Positions 34,342-42,712 are shown, numbered from the stretch's first letter. The stretch: 64,000 bases of DNA from Verrucomicrobiaceae bacterium (GCA_947458455.1 CANGYJ010000002.1:124001-188000); one strand, 5' to 3'. Translations and numbers: made by a program. The notes: a model not told the origin generated them from the sequence alone.

Positions 34342-35535
34342 TCAACGAGTCGCCGAGAGCTCGATGTCCTTGGCTTCTTCGATCACTTCAAAGCTCCATT
34401 CACCTGCGCCGGGCTTCTGTTCCTTCGTGGTCACCGTGCCATCCGCCGTTTCGAGTCCGGGCACATCCGCCGCGCTGTAGCTGACGGTGAGTTTGACCTT
34501 ACCGACCACCGGGCCGGACTTGTCATCGAGCTTGAATTTGCCGCCCATCACGCGAGCGCAGGCGACGGGCGCGGAGGGATCTTCGGAGGCGAAGATCACG
34601 CTGCCCCAGCTCACGGGCTTGCCATTGATGCTGACTTTGCCGTTGATGGCGGTGCGCTTCATCGGCTTGAGGAAGCCCTGGTTGCGCAGCCAGTCGCGTA
34701 GATGACCGCTCCAGCTTCCGAGCACGGGATCGCCGAGATAAAGGCCCACGCCGTGCAGCCCGGGTTTGTAGATGTGCAGCTCGGCGGGCACCTTGTGCTT
34801 CCGGCAGGCGAGGTAAAAGGCCACCGGATTTTCCGCAGGCACCACGGTGTCGTCATCGGTGTGGAAGATGAAGATCGGCGGCGTGTTCGCGGTCACGCGC
34901 AGCTCGGTGCTGACATGCTTCGCCAGCTCGTCGTTGTCATTCGGGCCGAGCAGATTCTTCCGCGAGCCTTTGTGGCCGTAGTCCTCGATCATCGAGATCA
35001 CCGGATACGTCGGCGCAGCCACGGTGGGACGGGCGCTCACCTGATCCACGGCATCATTCGTCATGCCTGCGGGCTTTTCGTCAAACATCGTCGCCGCCAT
35101 CGAGGTGAGATGACCACCTGCGCTGAAGCCGATGATGCCGATGCGCTCCGGGTCGATGCCATACTCCTTCGCATTCGCCCGCACATGGCGGATGGCCCGC
35201 TGCACGTCGATGAGCTGCGTGGGAAAGTGGTAGCCGCTCGTGCCGAGGCGGTAATGCAGCACAAAGGCGGACACGCCGATGCCATTGAACCACTTTGCCA
35301 CCTGCACGCCCTCGTGATCCGCCGCCAACCCGCCATAACCACCGCCAGGACACACCACAAAAGCCGCGCCATTCGCCTTCTCCTTCGACGCCGCCCACAC
35401 GTTGATGAAGGGCTGGTCTTTATCCGTGTCTCCTTTCGCCAGCGGCGCCCCCTCCGGCCAGAGTTTGACTTTCACAGGCTCCGCGTGGGCGAGGGAGCTG
35501 AAAAACAGGGCGGCGAGGAGGAGGCGGGACTTCAT
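34342..35535 (-). CDS. Exported alpha/beta hydrolase (acetyl-xylan-esterase-like) with C-terminal beta domain
   Basis: 397 residues. After a signal peptide the BD-FAE/esterase fold is clear: VVCPGGGYGGLAADHEG with the oxyanion glycines, nucleophile GFSAGGHLTS, Asp in FHTDDDTVVP and His in PGLHGVGLY. A C-terminal domain of about 90 residues (AINGKVSINGKPVSWGSVIF) looks like a carboxypeptidase-regulatory-like beta domain. Its start overlaps the stop of the antitoxin gene (ATGA at 35532-35535), so it is translationally coupled to a toxin-antitoxin pair. Confidence 0.87.
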   Translation of the reverse strand: MKSRLLLAALFFSSLAHAEPVKVKLWPEGAPLAKGDTDKDQPFINVWAASKEKANGAAFVVCPGGGYGGLAADHEGVQVAKWFNGIGVSAFVLHYRLGTSGYHFPTQLIDVQRAIRHVRANAKEYGIDPERIGIIGFSAGGHLTSMAATMFDEKPAGMTNDAVDQVSARPTVAAPTYPVISMIEDYGHKGSRKNLLGPNDNDELAKHVSTELRVTANTPPIFIFHTDDDTVVPAENPVAFYLACRKHKVPAELHIYKPGLHGVGLYLGDPVLGSWSGHLRDWLRNQGFLKPMKRTAINGKVSINGKPVSWGSVIFASEDPSAPVACARVMGGKFKLDDKSGPVVGKVKLTVSYSAADVPGLETADGTVTTKEQKPGAGEWSFEVIEEAKDIELSATR

Positions 35536-35861
35536 GCGCTGAGCTTGGTGATGAGTTCGGGATTCTTTCTGACGATCTGGAGCAAACGGAGGGCCGCGCC
35601 GCTGGGAGATCGCTGTCCACGTTCCCAACTCGCAGCGGTCACGACCGGCACATTCAGCACGGCAGCAAAATCGGCCTGACTGACCTTCAGTCGTGAGCGA
35701 ATGGCTCTGACCTGTGCTGGTGTCACCGATGGTGCAGGCTTCGTGGCGGTGACTCGCGAGACACGCAGCTTCACACGGCTCTTTCCAGAGGCATGATCTG
35801 CCACGGCCTCGACGGCCCGCACTAGCTCTTCGGCGTTGAATTCGATGTCACGGTTTTTCAT
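35532..35861 (-). CDS. HigA/NadS-like antitoxin with Xre-type HTH
   Basis: 109 residues. A C-terminal helix-turn-helix is visible in PAQVRAIRSRLKVSQADFAAVLNVPVVTAASWERGQRSPSGAALRLLQIV, which is the NadS/HigA pattern. It overlaps the upstream toxin gene by 14 bases and the downstream esterase by four. It presumably neutralises the toxin and represses the operon. Confidence 0.86.
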   Translation of the reverse strand: MKNRDIEFNAEELVRAVEAVADHASGKSRVKLRVSRVTATKPAPSVTPAQVRAIRSRLKVSQADFAAVLNVPVVTAASWERGQRSPSGAALRLLQIVRKNPELITKLSA

Positions 35862-36183
35862 AGTGCTTCTTGATGGTATCGACGGCGGTCAGGAGCCGCT
35901 TCTTTTGTTCGGGGGATAAATCGGCGATGTCGTTCTTCGTGTAAATCGCGAATAGAAAGATGATTCCGGCCTTGGGAAGGTGCAGGTAGATTATACGAGC
36001 ACCGCCTCGTTTGCCCCGCCCTTTGACTGCGACACGAATTTTCCTCAACCCGCGAAGGCCGGGGATCACATCGCCAGCCTCAGGCATCGAGGACAAATAT
36101 CCTTGAAACCGCCTGTACTCCTCGTCGGAAAGCACGTCGGGTAGGTGGTCGGTGAAGGACGGGGCTTCAACGAAGGTGAACAT
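35848..36183 (-). CDS. RelE/HigB-type toxin
   Basis: 111 residues. LSDEEYRRFQGYLSSMPEAGDVIPGLRGLRKIRVAVKGRGKRGGARIIYLHL is the signature region of the HigB-2/RelE toxins, followed by IFLFAIYTKNDIADLS. Such toxins cut mRNA at the ribosome. The toxin-first order with the antitoxin second is typical of higBA. Start ATG at 36183 is divergent from the Tat TIM-barrel gene. Confidence 0.87.
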   Translation of the reverse strand: MFTFVEAPSFTDHLPDVLSDEEYRRFQGYLSSMPEAGDVIPGLRGLRKIRVAVKGRGKRGGARIIYLHLPKAGIIFLFAIYTKNDIADLSPEQKKRLLTAVDTIKKHYEKP

Positions 36184-36266
36184 GCCTCAGAATGTGCGCT
36201 AAAAGCCCAGCGATGCCAAGTTTCCGTTTGCCGCGTCGTTTAAGTAGCCTCCCATCCAGCCCCGCC

Positions 36267-37181
36267 ATGATCTCCCGTCGTCATTTCCTTTCCACCAGCC
36301 TCGGTGCGCTCACCGTCACCTCCCTTCCGGCGATCGAGCCGATCCAGCGCCCCGGCAAAAGCCGCATGCAGCTCGGTGTCGCGGCGTATTCCTTCCGCGA
36401 ATACTTCCAGTGGATGCGTGACAAGCCGCAGAAGCCCAAAGGCGACCGCACGCCGTGGAGCATCCTCGATTTCATCGACTGGTGCGGCGACAACAACATC
36501 CCTGGAGCCGAGCTGACGAGCTACTTTTTCCCGCCGGAAGTCGATGAGGCTTTCCTGCTCGAAGTGAAACGCCGCGCCTACCTGCGTGGCGTGCAGATCG
36601 CGGGCACGGCTGTGGGCAATAACTTCGCGCTGCCAAAGGGTGACAAGCTCAGCGAGCAGATCGCCTACACGAAGAAGTGGATCGACCACTCCGCCGTGAT
36701 GGGGGCACCGCACATCCGCGTGTTTGCCGGAGCGAAGGAGAAAAGCATGAGTGAGGAAGAAGCCGTGGCGAACTGCCTCGCCTCTTATCAAGAGTGTCTC
36801 GACTACGCGGGCAAGAAGGGCGTCTTCCTTGGTCTGGAGAACCACGGCGGCATCGTGGCCCTGCCAGACAATCTCGTGAAGATGGTGCAGGCCGCGAACA
36901 GCCCCTGGGCTGGCATCAATCTCGACAGCGGCAATTTCCACACCGCCGATCCTTATGCCGATCTCGCCAAGATCGCGCCTTACGCCGTCAACGTGCAGCT
37001 CAAGATGGAGATCAAACGTGAAGGAGCCAAGGAGGCCGAGGCCAGCGATGTGAAGCGCGTGATCCAGATCATGCGCGATGCGAATTACCAAGGCTGGTTC
37101 ACGCTGGAGTTCGAGACGAAAGAAGATCCCTTCGTGAAGGTGCCGGAGATCTGCGACATGCTTAGGCCGCTGCTGGCTTGA
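36267..37181 (+). CDS. Tat-exported sugar phosphate isomerase/epimerase-like protein
   Basis: 304 residues. MISRRHFLSTSLGALTVTSLPA is a twin-arginine signal. The TIM-barrel blocks follow: LGVAAYSFREYF, GAELTSYFFP, VFLGLENHGG (Glu) and INLDSGNF (Asp); the last part WFTLEFETKEDP supplies another Glu. Secreted members of this family are abundant in PVC bacteria. The substrate is unknown. ATG at 36267 is set by the signal peptide. Confidence 0.88.
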   Translation: MISRRHFLSTSLGALTVTSLPAIEPIQRPGKSRMQLGVAAYSFREYFQWMRDKPQKPKGDRTPWSILDFIDWCGDNNIPGAELTSYFFPPEVDEAFLLEVKRRAYLRGVQIAGTAVGNNFALPKGDKLSEQIAYTKKWIDHSAVMGAPHIRVFAGAKEKSMSEEEAVANCLASYQECLDYAGKKGVFLGLENHGGIVALPDNLVKMVQAANSPWAGINLDSGNFHTADPYADLAKIAPYAVNVQLKMEIKREGAKEAEASDVKRVIQIMRDANYQGWFTLEFETKEDPFVKVPEICDMLRPLLA

Positions 37182-37196
37182 GGTGTTTCTGGGTAC

Positions 37197-37255
37197 GTTG
37201 TTCACGCTTTAGCGTGTTCCCCGTTCCCCCCCGGACACGCTAAAGCGTGAACAAC
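37197..37255. repeat. Long perfect inverted repeat (21-bp arms)
   Basis: TTGTTCACGCTTTAGCGTGT at 37198-37217 pairs perfectly with 37235-37254, plus one more G-C pair outside. Each arm is itself nearly palindromic. It lies between convergent genes and could act as a bidirectional terminator, though no U run follows; it may instead be a dispersed repeat. Confidence 0.8.
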
Positions 37256-37289
37256 ATACAAATACGTCCTTCCGGCGACGCATCCGTTT

Positions 37290-38666
37290 TCACCGCTCCT
37301 TCTTCGGTCCCTTGCCCCTCACGCTCATGCGGAAGGGCACGCCGGGGGCGGGCCATTCATCGCGGATGACTTTTTCGAGATAGCGGGTGTAGCCCTCGGT
37401 GAGCCTGGAGGCGCGGTTGGCGAAGAGGACGAAGTGCGGGATGGGGATGGCGAAATCGGCGGCCTCGTTTACCTGCGTGGCGTAGAGGAGCTTGAAGCTG
37501 TGTGTGCTGCGGCCGAGGGCACCGGGGGTGTTTTCGATGGCTTGACCGAGCAGGCGGTTCAAAGCGCCGGTACTGATGCGGTTCTGAGCTCCCTGGCGCA
37601 CCTTTTCGACCTGCACGAAGAGCTTGCCGATGTGCTCCTTGTTCTTCGCGGAGATGGCGATGAGCGGGGCATAGCTGAGGAAGAAGAATTCGCGGCGCAT
37701 CATCTCCTCCAGGTGCTCGACGCGGTCTTTTTGCTTCCCGCTGGGGTGGAAGAGGTCCCACTTGTTCATGACGAGGATGCAGGGCTTGCGCGTTTCCATG
37801 ATGATCTGGGCGATCTTGCGGTCTTGCATCTTCGCGCCGTCGGCGCAATCGACCACGAGCAGCACGAGATCCGCCCGCTTGATGCTTTGGATACTGCGAT
37901 CGACGCTGGAGATCTCCACAAAGCTATCGAGCTTGGCCCGGCGGCGGATGCCGGCGGTGTCGATGAGCTGGTAGCGCTTGCCGTTGTAGGTGGCCTCAAG
38001 GTCCAGCGCATCTCGCGTGGTGCCAGCCACCTCGCTTACGATGGCTCGGTCCTCGCCGAGCACGGCGTTCACAAGCGAGGATTTGCCCGCGTTCGGCCGG
38101 CCAACGATGGCGAGCTTCAAGGGGCGCACGTTGTCACCGGCGATGGCGTCCGCTGTTTCGGTCGATTCCTTCAAATCGAGCTTTTCGGCGATCATCGCGA
38201 TGAGGTCGTCGATGCCTTTGCCATGCGCGGCGCTGACTTCGACATAGCTCTCGAAGCCGAGGCGGGCAAATTCGCCCGAGTGAAGCTTCCGCGAAGGTGA
38301 ATCGGCCTTGTTGCAGACGAGGATGACGGGCTTCGTGGTGCGGCGCAGCTCGCGGGCGAGCGTGGCATCGATGGTGGTGACGCCGTCCATGATATCGACG
38401 ACAAAGAGGAGCAGGTCCGCCACATCCAGAGCGATGGAGGCCTCCGTCTGCACCTGATCGGTCAGCACATCCTCGGTGTTCGCACCGATACCGCCGGTGT
38501 CCATGATCTCGAACCACGCGGGGCCTTTGCGGCACTGGGCGGTGATGCGGTCACGGGTGACGCCGGCCAGGTCATGGACGATGGAGATGTTTTTGCCCGC
38601 GAGGCGGTTAAAAAGCGCGGATTTGCCGACGTTGGGTCGGCCGACGATGGCGACGGTTTTGAGCAT
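37290..38666 (-). CDS. der: Ribosome-associated GTPase Der (EngA)
   Basis: 458 residues with two GTPase domains in tandem and a C-terminal KH-like domain, used in 50S subunit assembly. First domain: GRPNVGKSALFNRL, DTGG, NKAD. Second domain: GRPNAGKSSLVNAV, DTAG, NKWD. The C-terminus (STGALNRLLGQAIE, FVLFANRASRLTEGYTRYLEKVIRD) matches the KH-like part. Length is typical. It lies 29 bp downstream of pgsA on the same strand. Confidence 0.97.
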   Translation of the reverse strand: MLKTVAIVGRPNVGKSALFNRLAGKNISIVHDLAGVTRDRITAQCRKGPAWFEIMDTGGIGANTEDVLTDQVQTEASIALDVADLLLFVVDIMDGVTTIDATLARELRRTTKPVILVCNKADSPSRKLHSGEFARLGFESYVEVSAAHGKGIDDLIAMIAEKLDLKESTETADAIAGDNVRPLKLAIVGRPNAGKSSLVNAVLGEDRAIVSEVAGTTRDALDLEATYNGKRYQLIDTAGIRRRAKLDSFVEISSVDRSIQSIKRADLVLLVVDCADGAKMQDRKIAQIIMETRKPCILVMNKWDLFHPSGKQKDRVEHLEEMMRREFFFLSYAPLIAISAKNKEHIGKLFVQVEKVRQGAQNRISTGALNRLLGQAIENTPGALGRSTHSFKLLYATQVNEAADFAIPIPHFVLFANRASRLTEGYTRYLEKVIRDEWPAPGVPFRMSVRGKGPKKER

Positions 38667-38677
38667 CGTTCACAGAG

Positions 38678-38693
38678 CATGCCGCGAGGCATG
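38678..38693. other. Short hairpin between pgsA and der
   Basis: CATGCC-GCGA-GGCATG lies in the 29-bp gap between the pgsA stop and the der start. The stem is only six pairs and has no U run, so attenuation or mRNA processing is possible but weakly supported. Confidence 0.3.
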
Positions 38694-38695
38694 AG

Positions 38696-39268
38696 TCAAT
38701 CCTGCCCGGCGGCTTTAACCTGCCGCACACCATCTGCGAGGTAGAGGAAGCCCGAAATGACCGTGAACAAGGTCGCCAGCGCCGTGGGCCACACGCGGTC
38801 CACGAACCTCACATCGAGCAAAACCCACGAAATGGCCGTGATTTGGAAAAAGGTGGCCACTTTGCCGGTCCAGTGCGGCTTCACGACGCATTTGCCCGCG
38901 AAATGATCCACGAGGAAGGCCCCGCCGATGGACGCCATGTCGCGAAAGATGACGATGACCGGGAACCAGAGCGGGAAATGCTGCGGCCAGGAGGTGAAGC
39001 TGAGCGTGACGATGGCTGCGAGCATGAGCAGCTTGTCCGCCAGCGGATCGAGGAGGGTGCCGAGGCGGGTGATTTGATTGAAACGCCGGGCGATCCAGCC
39101 GTCGATGGCATCGCTGATGGCCGCGATGCCGAAGACCGCCGCCGCCCAATGCCGCAGCGATTCATTCGCCGCGCCCTCGCGGACGCTTTCGCCATAGTAG
39201 ATCACCAGCCCGATGAACACCGGGATGAGCAGGATGCGCAAAATCGTGATCTGGAGGGCGAGGTTCAT
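38696..39268 (-). CDS. pgsA: CDP-diacylglycerol-glycerol-3-phosphate 3-phosphatidyltransferase
   Basis: 190 residues with four or more membrane helices. The CDP-alcohol phosphatidyltransferase signature is complete: D-x2-D-G-x2-A-R-x8-G-x3-D-x3-D in SDAIDGWIARRF then LGTLLDPLADK. The enzyme makes phosphatidylglycerol phosphate at the inner membrane. The start MNLALQITILRILLIPVFIG is typical. Its promoter region is shared with the divergent aat gene and consists almost wholly of a heptad repeat. Confidence 0.92.
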   Translation of the reverse strand: MNLALQITILRILLIPVFIGLVIYYGESVREGAANESLRHWAAAVFGIAAISDAIDGWIARRFNQITRLGTLLDPLADKLLMLAAIVTLSFTSWPQHFPLWFPVIVIFRDMASIGGAFLVDHFAGKCVVKPHWTGKVATFFQITAISWVLLDVRFVDRVWPTALATLFTVISGFLYLADGVRQVKAAGQD

Positions 39269-39277
39269 TCGGGGAGT

Positions 39278-39353
39278 AGTTTCAAGTTCCAGGTTTCAAG
39301 TTGCATGCATCGTGAACTAACCTGAAACCTGAAACTTGGAACCTGAAACTCCC
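39278..39353. repeat. Inverted pair of heptad-phased TTTCAAG/TTTCAGG tracts
   Basis: Plus-strand units TTTCAAG, TTCCAGG, TTTCAAG at 39280-39300 face minus-strand units TTTCAGG, TTCCAAG, TTTCAGG, TTTCAGG at 39318-39351. The array fills most of the 87 bp between pgsA and aat, which are divergent, and could fold into a long imperfect hairpin. Confidence 0.75.
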
Positions 39354-39355
39354 GA

Positions 39356-39964
39356 ATGCCGCAAATCGAACCGCTCGACCTCCTCAACGCCTACTGTGAA
39401 GGCGTGTTCCCGATGGGGGACGATGATGGGTCGGTTTCGTGGTATCGGCCGAAGATGCGCGGCATCCTCCCCATCGCGGATTTTCACCTGCCGACCCGGT
39501 TTGAGCGCTACTTCAAAAACCACCCCTTCGAGGTGCGCTGGAACACGGCCTTTGGCGATGTCGTGCGTGCCTGTGCGGACCGCCCATCGACGTGGATCAA
39601 TGAAACGATCCTCGATACCTACGAGGAGCTGCACCGCATCGGTCACGCGCACAGCGCGGAGGTGTGGCGTGAAGGTCGCCTCGTGGGCGGCGTGTATGGC
39701 GTGAGCATCGGCGCGGCGTTTTTTGGCGAGTCGATGTTCAGCCGCGAGACGCAGGCCTCCAAAGTGGCCCTCACCTGCCTCCAGCGCCGCCTGCACGAGC
39801 GCGGCTTTATCGTTCACGACACCCAGTGGACCACGCCCCACCTCGCCATGTTCGGCGGCCGCGAAATCCCCTGCGCCCAATATTTGAAACTCCTCCACCG
39901 AGCCATCCAGATGCCCGCCACCTTCGTGGACGGCCAGCAGAAGTCCGTGCTGGTGTTTCGGTGA
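39356..39964 (+). CDS. aat: Leucyl/phenylalanyl-tRNA-protein transferase
   Basis: 202 residues. The enzyme adds Leu or Phe to N-terminal Lys/Arg of proteins as part of the N-end rule. Family blocks: GVFPMGDDDGSVSWYRPKMRGILP near 16, FGDVVRACA, TWINETILDTYEELHRIGHAHSAEVW, GGVYGVSIGAAFFGESMFSRETQASKVAL. Length is normal. The last bases of the gene (39946-39962) are duplicated at 40655-40671, marking an insertion just after the stop. Confidence 0.96.
   Translation: MPQIEPLDLLNAYCEGVFPMGDDDGSVSWYRPKMRGILPIADFHLPTRFERYFKNHPFEVRWNTAFGDVVRACADRPSTWINETILDTYEELHRIGHAHSAEVWREGRLVGGVYGVSIGAAFFGESMFSRETQASKVALTCLQRRLHERGFIVHDTQWTTPHLAMFGGREIPCAQYLKLLHRAIQMPATFVDGQQKSVLVFR
39946..39962 (+). repeat. 17-bp direct repeat, left copy (end of aat)
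   Basis: CGTGCTGGTGTTTCGGT, the codons for the last residues of Aat and the first base of its stop codon. An exact copy occurs at 40655-40671 in the same orientation. The pair brackets an AT-rich segment of about 690 bp. Confidence 0.8.
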
Positions 39965-40021
39965 GGCACTATTTGCCAGGCTACTTTTCACTTTTCTTGA
40001 CTGGTGACCTTTTGACCTTTT

Positions 40022-40450
40022 ATGACAAAAAAACAGCTAGCCGTGCTCCAAATATTGGACGCAAAGGACTATTCAAAAGCACTTCAAGACATTGAAATCC
40101 TGAGTGATGAAGAAAAAAAACATGGTCGAATAATTATCGCTAAGGCCGATGCTTTTTACGAACTAAACAAAGATATTGATGCTCTCAGGGAGTACATTGA
40201 ATACTGCAAGAATTACCCGAGTGGACGTGGCCTTGGCTTTGCGCTTTTTGGGGCTGCAATGTGTTTGAAGAATCTAGACTTGCAGGATGAGGCGTTATTG
40301 ATTTTGCAGCTCGTCCCTCCTGATCACTTCGGCTTACAGGCTGAGGTTGAGGATTCTCAAGCGTTACTAAAGAGGCAATCAGATGCTCGTGACCTGCTAA
40401 AATCGTGGGGCGGGTTGAAGTCAGAATTTGATAAAAGCACTGTTTTATAG
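40022..40450 (+). CDS. AT-rich hypothetical protein, helical-repeat-like
   Basis: 142 residues, all helical in appearance (AKDYSKALQDIEILSDEEKK, AKADAFYELNKDIDALREYIEYCKN, GAAMCLKNLDLQDEALLILQLV), like two or three TPR units. Codon use differs sharply from the neighbours: many A/T third positions and AAA-rich runs. It lies inside the segment bounded by the 17-bp direct repeat, so recent acquisition is likely. No family is recognised. Confidence 0.68.
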   Translation: MTKKQLAVLQILDAKDYSKALQDIEILSDEEKKHGRIIIAKADAFYELNKDIDALREYIEYCKNYPSGRGLGFALFGAAMCLKNLDLQDEALLILQLVPPDHFGLQAEVEDSQALLKRQSDARDLLKSWGGLKSEFDKSTVL

Positions 40451-40654
40451 CTGGTACTGCGAGGAAATGGTGTCAGCGCCAAGAAAACTGACAGGAGGTG
40501 ATTGAGAAAAGAGCCGAGCAAATTGTCCGAATCTTGGGCCTTCATTTTCAATGTATCTGTCATGCCAAGCAACGTGAAGCTATAGTAGATAACAAGTGTC
40601 GTAGCCCTAGAGCTACGGCACTCAGGGACAGGAGCCCAGCGAAGGCAGCCATTT

Positions 40655-40671
40655 CGTGCTGGTGTTTCGGT
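40655..40671 (+). repeat. 17-bp direct repeat, right copy
   Basis: Exact copy of the last 17 bp before the aat stop is complete (CGTGCTGGTGTTTCGGT). It is followed by AG, so the copied codons would also run into a stop (TAG). This marks the right edge of the AT-rich segment. Confidence 0.8.
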
Positions 40672-40675
40672 AGGA

Positions 40676-40769
40676 ACGCAAAGAGCGTAGAACCAAGGGC
40701 AAAGAGTCATTTCAAGGCATGCGAAGTCCTATCGGCGGCTCTACGCCCTTCGCTCTTTGCTCTTCGCAT
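40676..40769. repeat. Inverted pair of heptad-phased TTTGCTC tracts
   Basis: At 40742-40769 the plus strand reads TACGCCC, TTCGCTC, TTTGCTC, TTCGCAT. At 40676-40706 the minus strand reads TTTGCCC, TTGGTTC, TACGCTC, TTTGCG. The two tracts face each other across about 35 bp, as in the pgsA-aat gap. Confidence 0.7.
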
Positions 40770-40777
40770 AGGCCGTT

Positions 40778-42712
40778 TCAGCTCTCGAAGTAAGTGTACC
40801 CACGCAGTCCGGCCTCGAACACGTCCATGATCTCGCGTCGCTCGGTGGCGGTGATGCGCTTGGTGGCGACGGCGTTTTCGGCGAGGTGGCGGAAGCGGGT
40901 GACCATGTCCTTTGGCTCGTATTCGACGTAGGTGAGCACTTCGGCGACGCTGTCGCCTTCGAGTTCACTGTATTTGACCTTGCCGTTCTCGACGTGGACG
41001 GAGACGACGTTGGTATCGCCGAGGAGGTTGTGCAGATCGCCGAGGGTTTCCTGGTAGGCACCGACGAGGAAGATGCCGAGCATGTATTCGTGGCCTTTTT
41101 CGATCTCAGGATCGTGAAGCGGCAGGCTGCGGCTGATGCCGTCGGCAAGGGCGAATTTGTCGATCTTGCCGTCGCTATCGCAGGTGATGTCGGAGAGCAC
41201 GGCATTGCGTGTGGGCTTCTCCTTGAGGCGATGGATCGGCATCACGGGGAAAATTTGATCGATGGCCCAAAGGTCAGGCAGGCTCTGGAAGACGCTGAAA
41301 TTGCCGTAGTAGTAATCGGTGAGGATGGTTTCGAGGCGCTCCATCTGGGAGCCGTCGTGCTCGCACTGCTCCCGCATGTCGGAGACCCACTTCAAGATGT
41401 CCCAGTAGAGCTCCTCGCCATGGGCACGCTGGCGGAGGTTCACTTTGCCATAGTTGAACTCGCTGCGGAGCTTGTCGCGGTAATAGACGGCGTCGTTGTA
41501 GATCTCCTGAAGGCGGTCGCGGCCGGTCTTGGCGGCGTTGCGGGTGCTTTCGACACGCAGCTCGTGCAGATTGCGCAGGAGGGCGGGGGAATCCTTGCTG
41601 ATCTGGATCTCGCTGATGTCGGAGCGGGATTCAAAGCGGTTGATGTCGAGGATGTTGATCACCAGCACGCTGTAGTAGGCCACGATGGCGCGACCGGATT
41701 CGGTGATGATGTCCGGGTGCGGCACGCCGGCCTCGGCGGTGACTTCGGTGATCGCTTCGATGATGTCGGCGCAGTATTCCTTGGTGCCGTAGTTGCTGCT
41801 GGCGGCGCTGGCGCCTTTTTGACCGTCGTAACTGATGGCGAGACCGCCGCCGAGATCGAGGATGCCCATGCGAGCACCTTCATGGACGAGGCCGCAATAC
41901 ACGCGGGTGGCTTCCGTCACCGCCTGGCGGATGGCGCGGATGTTGGGGATCTGCGAGCCTTGATGATAATGAAGCATGCGCAGGCAATCGAGCATGCCCT
42001 GCTCACGCAGGTGATCGACGACGTGCATGAGCTGGGAGATATTGAGGCCAAAGACGCTCGAATCGCCACCGCTGCCGCTCCAGTGACCGGCGCTCTCGGC
42101 GCTGAGGCGGAAGCGCACGCCGAGCGTGGGACGCACGCCCATCTTTTTGCAGCGTTCGAGGATCAAATCGAGCTCGGTGGGCATTTCGAGCACCAAGATG
42201 ACCTGCAGGCCCATCTTTTGCGCATACAGCGCCAGATCGATGAACTCCTCGTCCTTGTAGCCATTGCACACGATGTAGGCCTGCGGGTCGTGCATGTAGG
42301 CCAGCGCGGCGATGAGTTCCGGCTTGCTGCCAGCCTCAAGGCCGTAGTGATATTTGCGGCCATAGCGGGTGATCTCTTCGATCACTTCCTGCTGCTGGTT
42401 TACTTTGATGGGATACACGCCGCGATAGACGCCCTGGTATTTTCCTTCCGCGATGGCGGAGGCAAAGCCTTCGTTCAGCTCGTCGATGCGGCCACGCAGC
42501 AAATCGCCAAAGCGCACCAACAGCGGGAGCTGCGTGCCGCGTTCCCGCAGATCGCGAACGATGGAGGCGAGCGAGACGGCTTTCGTCTTCGTCTTGTCCT
42601 TCAAATTCACGATCACATCGCCCGCTCTGGAAATATCAAAGTAGCCATGCCCCCATTCGCGGATGCCGTAGAGATCAGCGGAGTCTTCAATGGACCAGGC
42701 GGGAGCTTTCAT
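40778..42712 (-). CDS. speA: Biosynthetic arginine decarboxylase
   Basis: 644 residues, near the usual 630-660. The PLP-dependent fold-III enzyme turns arginine into agmatine, the first step of a putrescine/spermidine route. The PLP lysine lies in GVYPIKVNQQQEVIEEI near residue 102; GLEAGSKPELIAALA, MLHYHQGSQIPNIRAI, GILDLGGGLAISYDG and ITESGRAIVAYYSVLV are the expected phosphate- and substrate-binding blocks. speB is not in the window. Confidence 0.96.
   Translation of the reverse strand: MKAPAWSIEDSADLYGIREWGHGYFDISRAGDVIVNLKDKTKTKAVSLASIVRDLRERGTQLPLLVRFGDLLRGRIDELNEGFASAIAEGKYQGVYRGVYPIKVNQQQEVIEEITRYGRKYHYGLEAGSKPELIAALAYMHDPQAYIVCNGYKDEEFIDLALYAQKMGLQVILVLEMPTELDLILERCKKMGVRPTLGVRFRLSAESAGHWSGSGGDSSVFGLNISQLMHVVDHLREQGMLDCLRMLHYHQGSQIPNIRAIRQAVTEATRVYCGLVHEGARMGILDLGGGLAISYDGQKGASAASSNYGTKEYCADIIEAITEVTAEAGVPHPDIITESGRAIVAYYSVLVINILDINRFESRSDISEIQISKDSPALLRNLHELRVESTRNAAKTGRDRLQEIYNDAVYYRDKLRSEFNYGKVNLRQRAHGEELYWDILKWVSDMREQCEHDGSQMERLETILTDYYYGNFSVFQSLPDLWAIDQIFPVMPIHRLKEKPTRNAVLSDITCDSDGKIDKFALADGISRSLPLHDPEIEKGHEYMLGIFLVGAYQETLGDLHNLLGDTNVVSVHVENGKVKYSELEGDSVAEVLTYVEYEPKDMVTRFRHLAENAVATKRITATERREIMDVFEAGLRGYTYFES

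Larger units (their letters stand above)
40451..40777. other. 327-bp gene-free stretch with repeats
   Basis: No convincing gene is seen. The first 200 bp share the low GC of the preceding orphan gene. It holds a small hairpin (CGTAGC-N6-GCTACG at 40600-40617), the right copy of the 17-bp repeat at 40655-40671, and an inverted pair of heptad tracts at 40676-40769 that reaches the end of speA. Confidence 0.7.

Noticed and set aside
40451-40777. Short reading frames in the region after the AT-rich gene
   Set aside because: They are made of repeat and insertion sequence and show no start signals or protein-like composition.
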